DNA from: Pancytospora philotis
Lineage: Eukaryota; Microsporidia
NCBI GenBank assembly: GCA_023647555.1
Contig: JALRLY010000270.1
Location: forward strand, 1-64,000
Reading direction: 5' to 3'
DNA length: 64,000 nucleotides
The notes beneath the pieces are model-generated. The model made no database searches and had not been told where the DNA came from. It worked only from the letters and a program-made list of their open reading frames with translations. Each line of letters begins with the position of its first letter. The first letter of the stretch is position 1. Positions 28,627-38,137 of the stretch are shown here, piece by piece. A program made the position numbers and the translations under genes.

Positions 28627-30009
28627 ATGCTGGCTGGAGTCCTGTCGCTGCTGATATCAATGGATTGCGGGGGTGTGCGCGGCACAGCTACCGCTGGCGC
28701 ACCCAAACTCACAAACATAGATTATGCCAAGTTCGGTAAATTGGGAACTGCGCGCTACAATTTTCTCGAAAACCAGGTTCTAGACTCGCTCTACAGGTGC
28801 TGCTCAAGGTACGACTGCCCCGAGATTAAGCGTGCTATGCTCGACGTGAGACTGCTGAAAACCAGCTTTGAAGACAAAGTGCGCTACGTGTTGCTCACTA
28901 TGTTGAGCAAAGCCGACCAGTATGGGCTTACTGAGCAGCTGTATGCAAAATTCAGCTATGCGGGCCGCCTATTGCTGCGCAAGCTGTTCAGCAGCTCCTC
29001 TATTAAGAGTTTCACTAGAAATCTCGAATCAGACGGTGACAGCGGACCACGCTACGAGTTCCGCCGTGTAGCGCTGCGTTGTCGTCATGCAGCAAAGCGA
29101 ATCTATAACTCTCTGGAAGAAAAGGTGGCGGGCGAGAGCAAGAAGACACTGCCGCAGCTCGCAGAGGACTGCAGCGGGCAAGACCTTGCGATTTACACAT
29201 TTAGGGCAATGAATACCCTAAACATGACACTAAGCTCGGCGTTCACAGAGCTAGTAGACTCATGGGCTAGTGACAATACCAAGCGTGATAAGCTGTTGCC
29301 TGTCATCATTGAGTTTGTACGGATTTTGATGAAGCTAAATGCGCAATGCGTTGGTGCACAAGTAAACTTACAAGAGACTATTGTCAGGCACGTGTATACA
29401 TCCTGCGGGACCAAGTGCGAGTGCTTTGAGCTCCTCAATGGATTCCCTTCGCAGAAAGCCCTCTCCCCAACAATTCAGAAGTACATAAGCGGAGAGCTGA
29501 ACGGGGATCCAAGCCCGAATTTTGTGCGCAAATACCTGGCTTATCTGCAGAAATACTCTACAAATTACATGCAGGGGGCTTACAACTTTTTTCGGCCCTT
29601 TCTGCCGCCGCCGGCCGATTTTCACACTTCTGGCAGCAAATGGAGAAGCGATCCGGAGCGGTTCAACTTGATTGCGCTGCGCTGGCTGCGGGAGATGTTT
29701 AACGGCTTGTGCGACAGTCCTCCGAAAAACTGTGATGTGGTTGAGATTATGCGCGGTTACATGGATATACTAGACTATGAGGTATTCGTTCGCATATTAC
29801 TTCCGTTATCGTGGGAAAAGTGCAAGAAACTTGCGGCCTTCATGCTCGAACGCCAGAACGCGGAGGCTGCAAAGAAATACCAGCAGGGTTTCGATCGGAC
29901 GTATCAGCATATGGATCTGGATAGTAAACACAAAAAGGTATTGTGCGTGCTTGCTAGTATATTCAAGCGCTTAGCGGCGTATCGATCCACGCTTAATGAA
30001 AGGAGTTAA
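28627..30009 (+). CDS. predicted secreted protein, unknown
   Basis: 460 residues; I do not recognise the family. A signal peptide is clear (MLAGVLSLLISMDCGGVRGTA). The mature part is mostly alpha-helical in character, with scattered cysteines (CCSRYDC near 58, SCGTKCECF near 260) that could form disulfides in a secreted protein. No C-terminal membrane segment or retention signal is evident; it ends in STLNERS. CCCTC sits directly before the ATG and AAATTTTTAAGGCCC further upstream. It does not share the EGPLNI block of family 1 or the ECCDF block of family 2, so it seems to be an independent secreted protein. Confidence 0.7.
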   Translation: MLAGVLSLLISMDCGGVRGTATAGAPKLTNIDYAKFGKLGTARYNFLENQVLDSLYRCCSRYDCPEIKRAMLDVRLLKTSFEDKVRYVLLTMLSKADQYGLTEQLYAKFSYAGRLLLRKLFSSSSIKSFTRNLESDGDSGPRYEFRRVALRCRHAAKRIYNSLEEKVAGESKKTLPQLAEDCSGQDLAIYTFRAMNTLNMTLSSAFTELVDSWASDNTKRDKLLPVIIEFVRILMKLNAQCVGAQVNLQETIVRHVYTSCGTKCECFELLNGFPSQKALSPTIQKYISGELNGDPSPNFVRKYLAYLQKYSTNYMQGAYNFFRPFLPPPADFHTSGSKWRSDPERFNLIALRWLREMFNGLCDSPPKNCDVVEIMRGYMDILDYEVFVRILLPLSWEKCKKLAAFMLERQNAEAAKKYQQGFDRTYQHMDLDSKHKKVLCVLASIFKRLAAYRSTLNERS

Positions 30010-30415
30010 AGGCTGACCACATCATCCTTAAATAAAGTGTTGACTAGCATGGTTTCGCGCTATGCTCTTCTAGCTATTTGGCTGGGCTGGCCTTGGCCGT
30101 GAGCTTTAGGACATGCGGGCGGGCTACATTTAATTGGAAGCCCGTTCGAGCGCTCGGTAGATTCGAAAAAGAGAACGCGTTAAAAGCATCAGAATAGAGT
30201 CGCTACAAGTGCACAGTACTGCGTAGCACATCAAGCGACTCTTGCGGATACCGCATCGAAGCTAAGGCGGAGAGCAAGTAGGCTCAAAACAGGCACTAAA
30301 CTAACTTTCTCTCGTACAAAAATCATACGAACAGCATATTAACGTACCAAAAAACTACTTTAATGGAGGCCCGAGGCTCCTGCGTGTATAGCTCAAGAAT
30401 GGGGCCCTTGGGAGC
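30010..30415. other. convergent intergenic spacer
   Basis: Region between two convergent 3' ends. AAATAAAG near 30030 could be a 3' processing signal for the upstream gene. No gene seen. Confidence 0.4.
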
Positions 30416-31660
30416 TTAAAGCTGCACATTCGACATGTCGTCGAGCAGCTGCTTGTTTGGATTGTGCACGGCGACCTTCGCGAGCAACTCTTTGCTCTTC
30501 GACACGTCCTCCACAAAGTACTTATACTCCGAGTCGAGCATGTACTGCGGATGCAGCGTCCACTCGCTCTGGTCCTCGTTGAAAACGCGCACGAGCAGCA
30601 CCTCGGTCTGCATCTCGATCTCGGCGTTGAGATTGGCGTTCGCAAGGTTGTAGCCGAGCACGACGTCGTTGTCCTTGAGGCGCAGCCGCGTTATCACCTC
30701 CGTGAAGGCCACGTTGTCCTCCGTGATCGTGGCTTCGCACTCGCCGTCCGGCAGCGGCCGCGCGTACACGACGGTGTAGCGTTTGAACTGGTCGGAGCGC
30801 ATGAGAATCTGGTACTGCGCCCTGTTCCCGAAGTACTGCTTGCCGTAGAGCTTCGCGCTCTTGCCCGTCGCCGGGTCGTAGCACACCACGGAGTTGCCCA
30901 CCTTGGTGACCAGCGCGTAGCGGCCCACGCCGAGGCTCCGGTCGGAGACCGCCACGAGGTCGTCGATGCAGAACGGCAGCAGCTCCACGGCGAACGTGAA
31001 CTTCTTGTTCGCCGTGTTGTTCCGCACGTCCTCGCTGATCAGCGTGTGCGAGTGCGTCGTGCGCGTCCCGAAGAAGTTCGAGAGGAAATCGACGAGCTCG
31101 AGCGCGTCCGCGCGGTTCAGGAAGTAGAAGTCGATGCCGTCGCTCCGCTCCTTGATGTTGGAGGTCTTGAGGTGCGCGCGGTGGCACAGGATGAGCTGTT
31201 CGATGTAGAGGAACGTGCGGCGGTGCAGCGGCTTCTGGCGCACCTGCACGAGCGCGCGCCAGTACTGCTTCGCCTCCGCGCGCATGCACTCCGAGCACTG
31301 CTTGTTGCGGATGCTGTACTCGAGCCGGCACGGCTGCTCGATCCCGTCCTCGAGGATCAGAATTTCGATGTTGATCTTCTTGGAGTGGCGCTCGGTGTAG
31401 ATGAAGCTCGAGTCGATGATGTTCAGCTTCTTCAGCGTTTTGTTGCGGTTGAGCAGGAATATGAGCAGGTCCTTGGAGCCCCACTCGAACGCCTTCCACG
31501 TCCGCGGCGGCGTGTGGTAGCGCTCGCAGCCCTTGCACGTCTCGACGATGACGGACTTCATCACGCTCGCCGTCAGATCGATGCTGTTGTTCAAGCAGCG
31601 CTCGCACTTGTTGTGCAGACACGGCTCGATCTCGATACCACAGCTGCAGCACAGAATCAT
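30416..31660 (-). CDS. NMD3: 60S ribosome export adaptor NMD3
   Basis: 414 residues, shorter than yeast Nmd3 (518). The N-terminal zinc-binding region shows paired cysteines (C4/C7, C19/C22, C42/C45) in CSCGIE...CERC...CKGC, followed by WKAFEWGSKDLLIFLLNRNK and NKQCSECMRAEAKQYW, both diagnostic of NMD3. The middle reads GIDFYFLNRADALELVDFLS and RTTHSHTLISEDVRNNTANK, again typical. NMD3 binds the 60S subunit and carries it through nuclear pores via the exportin Crm1. The C-terminal nuclear export and shuttling region of yeast is reduced here. AAATTTTT and GTGCCCAATG precede the start. Confidence 0.92.
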   Translation of the reverse strand: MILCCSCGIEIEPCLHNKCERCLNNSIDLTASVMKSVIVETCKGCERYHTPPRTWKAFEWGSKDLLIFLLNRNKTLKKLNIIDSSFIYTERHSKKINIEILILEDGIEQPCRLEYSIRNKQCSECMRAEAKQYWRALVQVRQKPLHRRTFLYIEQLILCHRAHLKTSNIKERSDGIDFYFLNRADALELVDFLSNFFGTRTTHSHTLISEDVRNNTANKKFTFAVELLPFCIDDLVAVSDRSLGVGRYALVTKVGNSVVCYDPATGKSAKLYGKQYFGNRAQYQILMRSDQFKRYTVVYARPLPDGECEATITEDNVAFTEVITRLRLKDNDVVLGYNLANANLNAEIEMQTEVLLVRVFNEDQSEWTLHPQYMLDSEYKYFVEDVSKSKELLAKVAVHNPNKQLLDDMSNVQL

Positions 31661-31869
31661 TGGGCACTGGTAATTTTTTCGTTTTGTAAAAATTTGCGAT
31701 CAGACGCGGGGGTCACGAAGCAGCGCGCAGTGCAGGCGCTGCTGCAGCCATAGGCATTTACAAGCGGCACTTTAGCAACGGCCAGTTATATGGGCAGGGC
31801 GGCGTACACCGCCGCCCGCCCCTTCACCAAATACTGTTCTCCAATTAAAGTGAAACTATGTGGATTTAT

Positions 31870-32925
31870 TTATGACGCCGGGAACAGAATGCGCTTCTTC
31901 AGCCGTTTGCTCCGGATGGACGCCGCGCAGGTGTTCACGTTGTCCGAGGTGGCCTCCAGGCTGTTCTTCAGCGGCGCGAACTCGTCCTCGCGCGGCACGA
32001 CCATCACCAGGTTGCGGCTCGAGAACTCGAACGCGTCGAACAGGAACTTCTCGCGCTTGATGCCGTTCGGCTCGTTCGGCGACACGATCCGGTTGCTCGC
32101 GTCGGTGTACGGGATCTTCTTGTGCGCCTCGTGCAGCGGGAGCTCCTTCTCGCCCGCCAGCTTCACGAACGCAGCGCTGAACAGGTGGTTGCAGATGTTC
32201 CCGTAGAGGTGCTTGTCGCCGCTCTGCGCCTCGCTGTACTCTCTGATCCGGATGCGGCTGCCGTCCTGGAAGAAGGCGCCGACCTTCTCGTTCTCCTCGG
32301 CGAGGATCGCCTTGCTGAGGATGTCGAGCTTGTTCGTGTAGAACGCACCGACATACACCTCGTCGAGGATGTGCGCGAGCACGTTGTCCACCGAAATTAC
32401 GTTGAGCGCATCGACGTGCTCGAGATTCTTCGCCTTCTTGATGGCGTTGTAGAAGTCGCCGTTGCCCATCGGGTTGCGGATCGTCTTGCAGCCGAGCTTC
32501 ATCGTGGACCGGTCCGCCATGCTGAGCGCCTCGATGCTGTCCTGCTTGAAAATCTCGACGCCCTCGAGGAACGAGTAGCTCTTGCCCGCGAAGTACTCCT
32601 CCACGGCCTCGTTCGTCGAGTCGCTCGTCATGACGAACAGATACAGCCGCGTCTTGTACTGCACGTGCAGCTCCTCGAGCCGCGAGATGTGCCACTCGAA
32701 CAGCGAGCGGCCCTCCATCTCGTGCATGCCCTTGGGATACGAAAGCCCGAGCCGCGAGCCCTCGCCGCCGCTCAGAATAACGACGCCCAGCGCCTTGCCG
32801 CTGCTCAGCACCTCCTGGCCCTTTTTGTAGAGCTCAGCGCCGCTCGCATTCAGCAGTCCCTCGCTGTCGTACGGTATTATGACGTCTTCATCTCTCAGAG
32901 GATGCATGGGTGACGTGTATGCCAT
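31870..32925 (-). CDS. UAP1: UDP-N-acetylglucosamine pyrophosphorylase
   Basis: About 351 residues against about 480 in yeast Qri1. The nucleotide-binding loop LSGGEGSRLG at 51-60, the following YPKGMHEM and the block MGNGDFYNAI identify the eukaryotic UDP-sugar pyrophosphorylase family. The enzyme makes UDP-GlcNAc from GlcNAc-1-phosphate and UTP, the precursor for chitin in the spore wall and for GPI anchors and glycans. The missing length is mainly at the N terminus and in the C-terminal domain, as is common for microsporidian enzymes. A second ATG (32907) is directly preceded by TCACCC and may be the real start, six codons inside. Confidence 0.9.
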   Translation of the reverse strand: MAYTSPMHPLRDEDVIIPYDSEGLLNASGAELYKKGQEVLSSGKALGVVILSGGEGSRLGLSYPKGMHEMEGRSLFEWHISRLEELHVQYKTRLYLFVMTSDSTNEAVEEYFAGKSYSFLEGVEIFKQDSIEALSMADRSTMKLGCKTIRNPMGNGDFYNAIKKAKNLEHVDALNVISVDNVLAHILDEVYVGAFYTNKLDILSKAILAEENEKVGAFFQDGSRIRIREYSEAQSGDKHLYGNICNHLFSAAFVKLAGEKELPLHEAHKKIPYTDASNRIVSPNEPNGIKREKFLFDAFEFSSRNLVMVVPREDEFAPLKNSLEATSDNVNTCAASIRSKRLKKRILFPAS

Positions 32926-33507
32926 CTTTTTATATTTACTACCCCAACAGAAAACAAATTATCTCGTCGCTCATTGGACCGTTGGTTAATGTTTATCTTG
33001 ATTGGCGCATTTTTTGCCTCCTGCATCCGCCGGCCAATAGGCTCGCTGCGAGAATGGCAAATGGCCCCTTTATTTACGAGCGCGAGCATCCTTTAACTTT
33101 CCCGCTGCGTTTAATAATGCGTGTCTATTGGTCGCTCTGCTCCTATTATTCTTTGCTTGGCGGCGGTTATGAGTAACTTACGATGGTGCTCGATGCTACC
33201 AAAGACGCAGTATAGCAGCGGTGTGTCCCTCGCACCAATGAATAAACTGCATTGCGTGTGACAATCATGTTTTCGGCCTTTCTTTTGGAAGAGTTCGCAG
33301 CACCCGGCTCATTGCTCAAAGCGCGCTTTGGAGCTGCGCTCTTGGGCATTACTGTATTCAACGAGCAGTTGAAATCCGCGTGTTACGGTAATCGCTAGAC
33401 CAATCTTTACTGATATAGTACGCCCCACTCGGATAGAGCATCACATCTTAAAATGAGCCGTCAACGGCCAAGTCAGAGTCCATCTCATCGCAGTACGGAA
33501 GAGCCAT
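32926..33507. other. intergenic spacer
   Basis: AT-richer stretch between the UAP1 start and the 3' end of the next gene. A 64-codon minus-strand frame (33167-33361) has a basic start but no start signal and is not called. Nothing recognised. Confidence 0.4.
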
Positions 33508-34371
33508 TTAATTTTGATAGAACTGCATCGATACGTACGTGAAGTCGGCGGCAAGGAGGTCGCTGAGCACGGCCCGCTTCATCGCCTCGTCCATGGGATC
33601 CGCGACGTTCTCGAGATCCCAGACTATCAGATAGCTGGACAGCACGCCGAGCAGCGTGTCCCGCTCGACGCCGTTGGACGCCTTCGCCGCATCCATCGCC
33701 GCCACGAGGCTGATTATGCTGATGAACGCGTCGCGGTTGTTCATGACAAAGGGGAGCCGCGCGGCGACCCACTCCCGCTCCTCCTCCGAACGCCACGCGT
33801 CGGACATGCGCTGGTACAGCATGTTGTCGAAGAACAGCGCCTGGTCCTTGAGCACCTGCAGCGTCGCGATCGCCAGGCTATAAATATCGAGGTCCGCGTC
33901 GTCGTAGTCGATCTCCTCGCCGTCCAGCGTCTTCTTGTAGTAGTCATCCACCTTCCCGAACACGCCCGGGCTCACAAACAAATCGTGTGTCCCTGCGCTG
34001 CGCTCGAGCATGTCCAGATTGCTATATACAGTCGCGGATACGACTCCGGCGCTCTCCTCGATCCGGAACTGCTCGCATATCCAGTTGCAGAAGCTGAAGC
34101 AGCAGTGCTCGGCCTCCTGCATGTCATTCAGAATCTCGCCGCGCAGCCGGTTCTTGAGCACGTCCTTCTCGATCGAGCTCAGCGATTCGTAGCTCACCAT
34201 GTCGGTGTGGCGCGAGAACGAGCTCACGGAGCTGCTGTCTTCCTTGTCGGCGTCGTCTGCGTCGGCATTCCGTATGCCGCTCGGGGTCTCGGCATGCGCC
34301 GCGGCTTCTGTCTGCTCGTGCGCGCCGCCCTTCTTCACCTTGTGATCTGCGTCTTCTGGATCGTTTCCCAT
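33508..34371 (-). CDS. unknown protein, weakly RhoGAP-like
   Basis: 287 residues from the ATG at 34371; the frame is open upstream but without ATG. The first 80 residues are polar and probably disordered (acidic and serine-rich). The remaining part has the order of a RhoGAP domain: AGVVSATVYSNLDML resembles the arginine-finger loop, DADLDIYSLAIATLQVLKDQ resembles the helix that normally ends in a peptide like LRELPEPL, and LPFVMNNRDAFISIISLVAAM resembles the LP..N...L..L...L helix. The catalytic arginine of the loop appears to be missing (serine/threonine there), so if it is a RhoGAP fold it is likely inactive or regulatory. This is a weak assignment by eye. No AAATTT or CCC is seen directly upstream. 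Confidence 0.6.
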   Translation of the reverse strand: MGNDPEDADHKVKKGGAHEQTEAAAHAETPSGIRNADADDADKEDSSSVSSFSRHTDMVSYESLSSIEKDVLKNRLRGEILNDMQEAEHCCFSFCNWICEQFRIEESAGVVSATVYSNLDMLERSAGTHDLFVSPGVFGKVDDYYKKTLDGEEIDYDDADLDIYSLAIATLQVLKDQALFFDNMLYQRMSDAWRSEEEREWVAARLPFVMNNRDAFISIISLVAAMDAAKASNGVERDTLLGVLSSYLIVWDLENVADPMDEAMKRAVLSDLLAADFTYVSMQFYQN

Positions 34372-34646
34372 CTTCTGTTTGGGTACCCCGGCGTGTGCCG
34401 ATATTAATAAGTTCCAGCGCAAGTAATAGCACCACTGCCCTGGCTAGACCGCTCATGCCCGTAACAGCGACCCGTTCAATACATTGGCCGCGAAGGAACG
34501 CGTTGAACCCGCTCGCGTGCTATCACAGTACGACCAAGCACGCAGATGCAGCAAAAAATGCGACAGAGTTTATTTACGGTGCGCCGGTCTACTGGGGGCT
34601 GCTGCTTGCGCGGCTGTTCAGCGCCTGCGGCCTGCGTCAGAGTGCA

Positions 34647-35525
34647 CTACTTGTCGCCCGCGTCAAACTGGTTGTAGCTCGCAGAGACGGCGTCCTGCAC
34701 GACCTTACAGATGGGGAAATCGAAGGGGAAGATGTAGAGGCACTCGTGCTTGGCGGAGACGAACGAGCCGGCGTACTTGAAATCGCACACGCCGCAGAAC
34801 ATCTCCACAACCTGCTTGTTCATCAGCTTCAGCAGCCCGGCGCCGTGCATGCGCTCCACCAGACCGCGCACGGTGGGCGTGTAGTGGCCAGGCTTGAAGC
34901 AGAGGATGTACAGCAGAGACTGGTACGACACGATGCTGCTCACGCACGTGCTGAGCGGCACGCGCGCCAGGTACTTCATGTATGCGTTGAAGCAGCGGTC
35001 GTTGACGTCGTCGGGCATCGCCCAGCGCACGTACAGCGAGCAGAAGAACGGCACGTACGTGGGCGCGTCCCGCGCCATCCGGCCGACCAGCATCCCGAAG
35101 AACTTCAGCCGGTCCAGGCCGTCCATCCTGAGCAGCACGAACTGGATGTTCCGCGTCTGGTTCTTGAACACCGGCTCGATTATCTCGACGACGTCCTGCA
35201 ACGCACAGGTGCCGAGCGCGTCCGCGGCGCGCAAAAAGTTTGTAGAAAAAAGATCGATCCGGTCTTTCAGCAGCTGCAACGAATCGGGGAGTGGCGAGTC
35301 GCATGCAGCAAACAGCGTATCCCAGTCTTCGTCGTCATCCAGTTCATCGTACGCTGCCGATATTTCCGTGTCGAGCGTCACAAGCGCCGAAAATATCTTC
35401 CTGAGCAAGGGTTTTTTTAATAAGGGATCGTCGACGTACTTCAGATAGTCGAGAGCCTTGGCGCTGTCGAGTGTGTGCGCGCCGAGCGAGTCCAGAATCT
35501 CCATCCGCTGCTTGTAACTCACCAT
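34647..35525 (-). CDS. RRN3: RNA polymerase I initiation factor RRN3-like
   Basis: 292 residues, about half of yeast Rrn3. It is a helical HEAT-like protein. The segments HYTPTVRGLVERMHGAGLL and YIFPFDFPICKV near the C terminus fit the conserved parts of Rrn3, where a similar FPFDP...L motif follows the last repeats. An acidic stretch (ELDDDEDWD, about residues 61-69) lies where Rrn3 has its acidic loop. Rrn3 bridges Pol I and the core factor to start rRNA transcription. AAAATTTTT and CATCCCGC precede the ATG. The assignment rests on a few motifs; it may be another helical repeat protein. Confidence 0.6.
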   Translation of the reverse strand: MVSYKQRMEILDSLGAHTLDSAKALDYLKYVDDPLLKKPLLRKIFSALVTLDTEISAAYDELDDDEDWDTLFAACDSPLPDSLQLLKDRIDLFSTNFLRAADALGTCALQDVVEIIEPVFKNQTRNIQFVLLRMDGLDRLKFFGMLVGRMARDAPTYVPFFCSLYVRWAMPDDVNDRCFNAYMKYLARVPLSTCVSSIVSYQSLLYILCFKPGHYTPTVRGLVERMHGAGLLKLMNKQVVEMFCGVCDFKYAGSFVSAKHECLYIFPFDFPICKVVQDAVSASYNQFDAGDK

Positions 35526-35998
35526 AGCGCAGCGGGATGTTAAAAATTTTCATATTTTACCACTGAACAGCAGCTGCCAGTAGATGCACTGGAGGAGCAC
35601 CGTGTACTCGAACAGGCGTGCGAGGACGATCATAGCTTATCCCTTGCTATGTTGCACTTATCCAGTTGCACTGCAGAGGCGATGTTAGAAATGCAGGCTT
35701 AACCGAGTTCTTTATTCATTGGCTGCCAATTCATCGACAATGCCCAGGTCGCGATTATCACCCGGACCAGCCCATTATTTTTGCTTGGGCTGCCGTAGCC
35801 ATGCTAGGCGCGCGCCGGGCTTTGCGTCCAAATTTTGTCGACAAGTTACTGATCCGATCATATGCCGGTGCCCGTTAACAGCACACTAATACGCAGGATA
35901 GCCGTGCGCGTACACTTTGCGGAGTGCCCGGCGCGCGCGTTTTCACTGGTCAGTGTTACCCGCGCCGCCAAAGAAGTTTTTGCACGCGAGCCCATCCG
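35526..35998. other. divergent intergenic spacer
   Basis: Between the RRN3-like and TAF12-like genes. AAAATTTTT at the left edge belongs to the RRN3-like start; GAGCCCATCCG before 35999 belongs to the TAF12-like start. No further gene seen. Confidence 0.4.
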
Positions 35999-36301
35999 AT
36001 GAATGCAGAGACGCACTTCCTGTCCTCTGAGAAGCTGTCCGGCGTCACCAAGCGGAAGATAGACCCCGAGGTGGCCAGATCGGTGCAGCTCTTCACAGAG
36101 AAAATCGTCGCTGACATCGTGAACCGCTCCTCCGTCGTCGCCCGCTTTCTGGGCACGAACATGATCACCGGCTCGGAGGTGGCGCTGGTGATCGAGCGCG
36201 ACTACGACTACACATTCAAGGGACACATATACTTCGACGGGAAGCACCCCGCCAACCCCGAGCACATCTCGTACATGGCCGAGCTCAGCAGACTCAGATA
36301 A
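35999..36301 (+). CDS. TAF12: histone-fold protein, TAF12-like
   Basis: 100 residues, start at 35999 behind GAGCCCATCCG. The layout is that of a histone fold: a short first helix (FLSSEKLSGVTKRKI), a long second helix (DPEVARSVQLFTEKIVADIV) and a third helix ending in ALVIERDYDYTFKG. The last part fits the TAF12 pattern in which the fold ends in a hydrophobic L-E-R-x-(W/Y)-x segment before the C terminus. TAF12 pairs with TAF4 in TFIID. Microsporidian TFIID subunits are short, which suits the length. Another histone-fold subunit (for instance of NC2 or SAGA) cannot be excluded. Confidence 0.6.
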   Translation: MNAETHFLSSEKLSGVTKRKIDPEVARSVQLFTEKIVADIVNRSSVVARFLGTNMITGSEVALVIERDYDYTFKGHIYFDGKHPANPEHISYMAELSRLR

Positions 36302-36681
36302 ATAAACAGAAATTGATGACGTGTCTGATTTTTGTGCTTGCGCACCCGTGCCGCAGATTTTGCTGCAACACAAGTTTTTATGACAGCACTGCGGCACGAT
36401 TTGTGAATCGCGTGCACTGTAGGAGTAATGCGCGGGCAGAAGAACGGGGTTCGTCTCGGCACTGCGAACAATGAAAAGTGAAAGTCTAGTAAAACTACGT
36501 GCAGTTGTTGGCAGGGCAGATGACGATATAAAGAGCTTAGTTAGGTAGCAAATATTAAACCAACCGCAGTATTTATTCGATATCGGCTGCGTGCGACCGA
36601 ATTGTTCGTACAGAAGCTACCAGACGCCGCGCTTAAATAGGGCCCATAGAGTGTGTAATACGCAATCCGCGTAGAAATGCG
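36302..36681. other. convergent intergenic spacer
   Basis: AT-rich region between two 3' ends, with GATAAATAAAC immediately after the TAF12-like stop (possible 3' end signal). No gene seen. Confidence 0.4.
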
Positions 36682-37194
36682 TTACAGATTCTTGAACTTG
36701 CTTTTGTGGATGCACGGCACGGACCCGAGGAACAGATAGTCGAAGCCGTCGTGGCTGAACGTGTAGTCCCACTGCTTGCGCGGATAGCACCTGGTGCGGT
36801 TGTCGCTGAAAACAACAACTATGGAGTTCTTGCGGTCCTCCGCGATTATCCCCGTCTTCCCGTCAACGGTGATCTCGGCACCCGTCATCTCTGCCTTCAC
36901 GATTATCGGCAGGAATTCCTCGGGCGACAGGCTGCCCTTAAGATTGGATATGTACCGCCGGTGCAGCTCGACCAGAGGCGCCATCTTATCGTGTGTGTAC
37001 TTTGTTTTATCCACTCTGGCTATTTTTCCTCTTGTCGGCTGCGCAGCCGCCTTAAGCGGTCTGTTGGTGAAGTCGACGGCCACGCCCTGGTCACGGACCG
37101 TCAGCGGACTCATCTTGGCATCGAAGTGCGCCTCTGCATCGAAGTGCTCGTACTTGGAGCTGTCCGCTTTTTTGCCCCGCATCGCAGCGCTCAT
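36682..37194 (-). CDS. POP4: RNase P/MRP subunit POP4 (p29)
   Basis: 170 residues. The start at 37194 (MSAAMRGKKAD) lies about 24 bases after AAATTTTT; the frame further upstream has no ATG. The core region LHRRYISNLKGSLSPEEFLP, followed by IVKAEMTGAEI and KTGIIAEDRKNSIVVVFSDN, is the Sm-like beta barrel of the Rpp29/Pop4 family, in which a G-I-x-x-E-(T/D)-x-x-(T/S) loop contacts the RNA. It serves in tRNA 5' maturation and, as part of MRP, in rRNA processing. The basic N-terminal extension is normal for the eukaryotic form. The divergent neighbour region contains the GC-rich candidate RNA at 37394-37745. Confidence 0.85.
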   Translation of the reverse strand: MSAAMRGKKADSSKYEHFDAEAHFDAKMSPLTVRDQGVAVDFTNRPLKAAAQPTRGKIARVDKTKYTHDKMAPLVELHRRYISNLKGSLSPEEFLPIIVKAEMTGAEITVDGKTGIIAEDRKNSIVVVFSDNRTRCYPRKQWDYTFSHDGFDYLFLGSVPCIHKSKFKNL

Positions 37195-38137
37195 TTTGCC
37201 TCTCGTTTTCGCCAAAAATTTGCAAGTCCGTATGTGCGAGGAACCACGAGCGCGAACCGTCGGCCTAGCAGCTACGGCACACGTAAAGTGCTACAACTGT
37301 CGCGTTTAATTGGCACTGAGCTGGCCTGCACTACTACTAGCCAACACCACAGATACATACACAAGAAAGCACGTGCACAGTACGAAATTTAATTAACCAA
37401 GGGAAGCAACGCAGGCCAAGCCGAGCCGCTCGCAAACCCAGAAGTGCCAAGGGGTGCTGAGAAGCGCCAGGACTGCTGTCAAACTCCCAGCGACAAATAA
37501 CACCCCACTGTGCGGGCCCAGAGGACCGTTTCTGCCGCCCCATGCTGCAGCCGCTTCTGTATAAGGAAGCCCCACCCGCCTATCGCCACGGCGCACAGGC
37601 CCCCGGCGAGACCCGCCTAGCCGAAGCAAGACGAGCCCGCCGAATCGCCCCAGCGACCAGCCGCGCGGCCCCTCCCCTGTCGCAAGGAGAGACTGTCCGT
37701 GACGGGTCGCGCCCAAATGCGTGCTTTTATGTCTTAGAATTCTGATCACGCCAATCATCTCACTTTTATTGCAATATAGGCCGGGAGCTGCGTTTTCGTC
37801 GGAGACTTATGCACGGCAGGGTAGCCACTCGGCTCAGCATGCGTTATCCTTGATGAATGTCCTTGCTGGTTTTATTATGCAACTTGTAAGGTGGCCCAAT
37901 GAAATGGTCCATGGAACTTGCGCTGGTGTTACGCGGTGCTATTTTTTATCCGCGTCTGGCTACACGGCGCAGCACCTGCCCCGCTACGCTTGCCAGCAGA
38001 GGGTATAGCTGGGGAAAGTACTGGCCATTTCGGCATATCTCCCAATACTCGCCTGTAACTGCATGCGTTTGGAAATTCGGCGCGCCTCCCGGGCCCGCGC
38101 ACCGTGCTATAAAGCCCCGGGCTTCCCTGCCTTACCC
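37195..38137. other. long spacer with an unusual GC-rich core
   Basis: About 940 bases between divergent genes. The outer parts are AT-rich like other spacers, while about 37394-37745 is clearly GC-rich (see separate entry). CTTACCC before 38138 is the start signal of the SPC24-like gene; AAATTTTT at about 37213-37220 belongs to POP4. Confidence 0.45.
37394..37745. ncRNA. candidate structured non-coding RNA (type unknown)
   Basis: A block of about 350 bases with GC content well above the surrounding spacer. No convincing protein is encoded: the only long frame (minus strand, 37393-37758) gives a glycine/arginine-rich sequence without known features. Read on the minus strand, short hairpins can be drawn, for instance CTCTCC pairing with GGGGAG around TTGCGACA, the self-complementary GCCGCGCGGC, and TCGC/GGCGA. 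ACAGAAGCGGC is faintly reminiscent of the 3' conserved part of RNase P RNA, but I could not find the matching 5' region, nor an SRP Alu or helix 8 motif. Strand and class are open. Confidence 0.25.

Noticed and set aside
30464..31753. 429-codon plus-strand open frame
   Set aside because: Antisense to NMD3; composition typical of an antisense frame of a GC-rich gene.
33167..33361. 64-codon minus-strand frame with a basic start
   Set aside because: No AAATTT or CCC signal before its ATGs and no similarity I recognise.
37540..37560. RNase P RNA call from ACAGAAGCGGC
   Set aside because: Only one short motif fits; the matching 5' conserved region and P4 pairing were not found.
37393..37758. 121-codon minus-strand open frame as a protein gene
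   Set aside because: Glycine/arginine/leucine-rich translation without domain or start signal; better considered a GC-rich RNA candidate.
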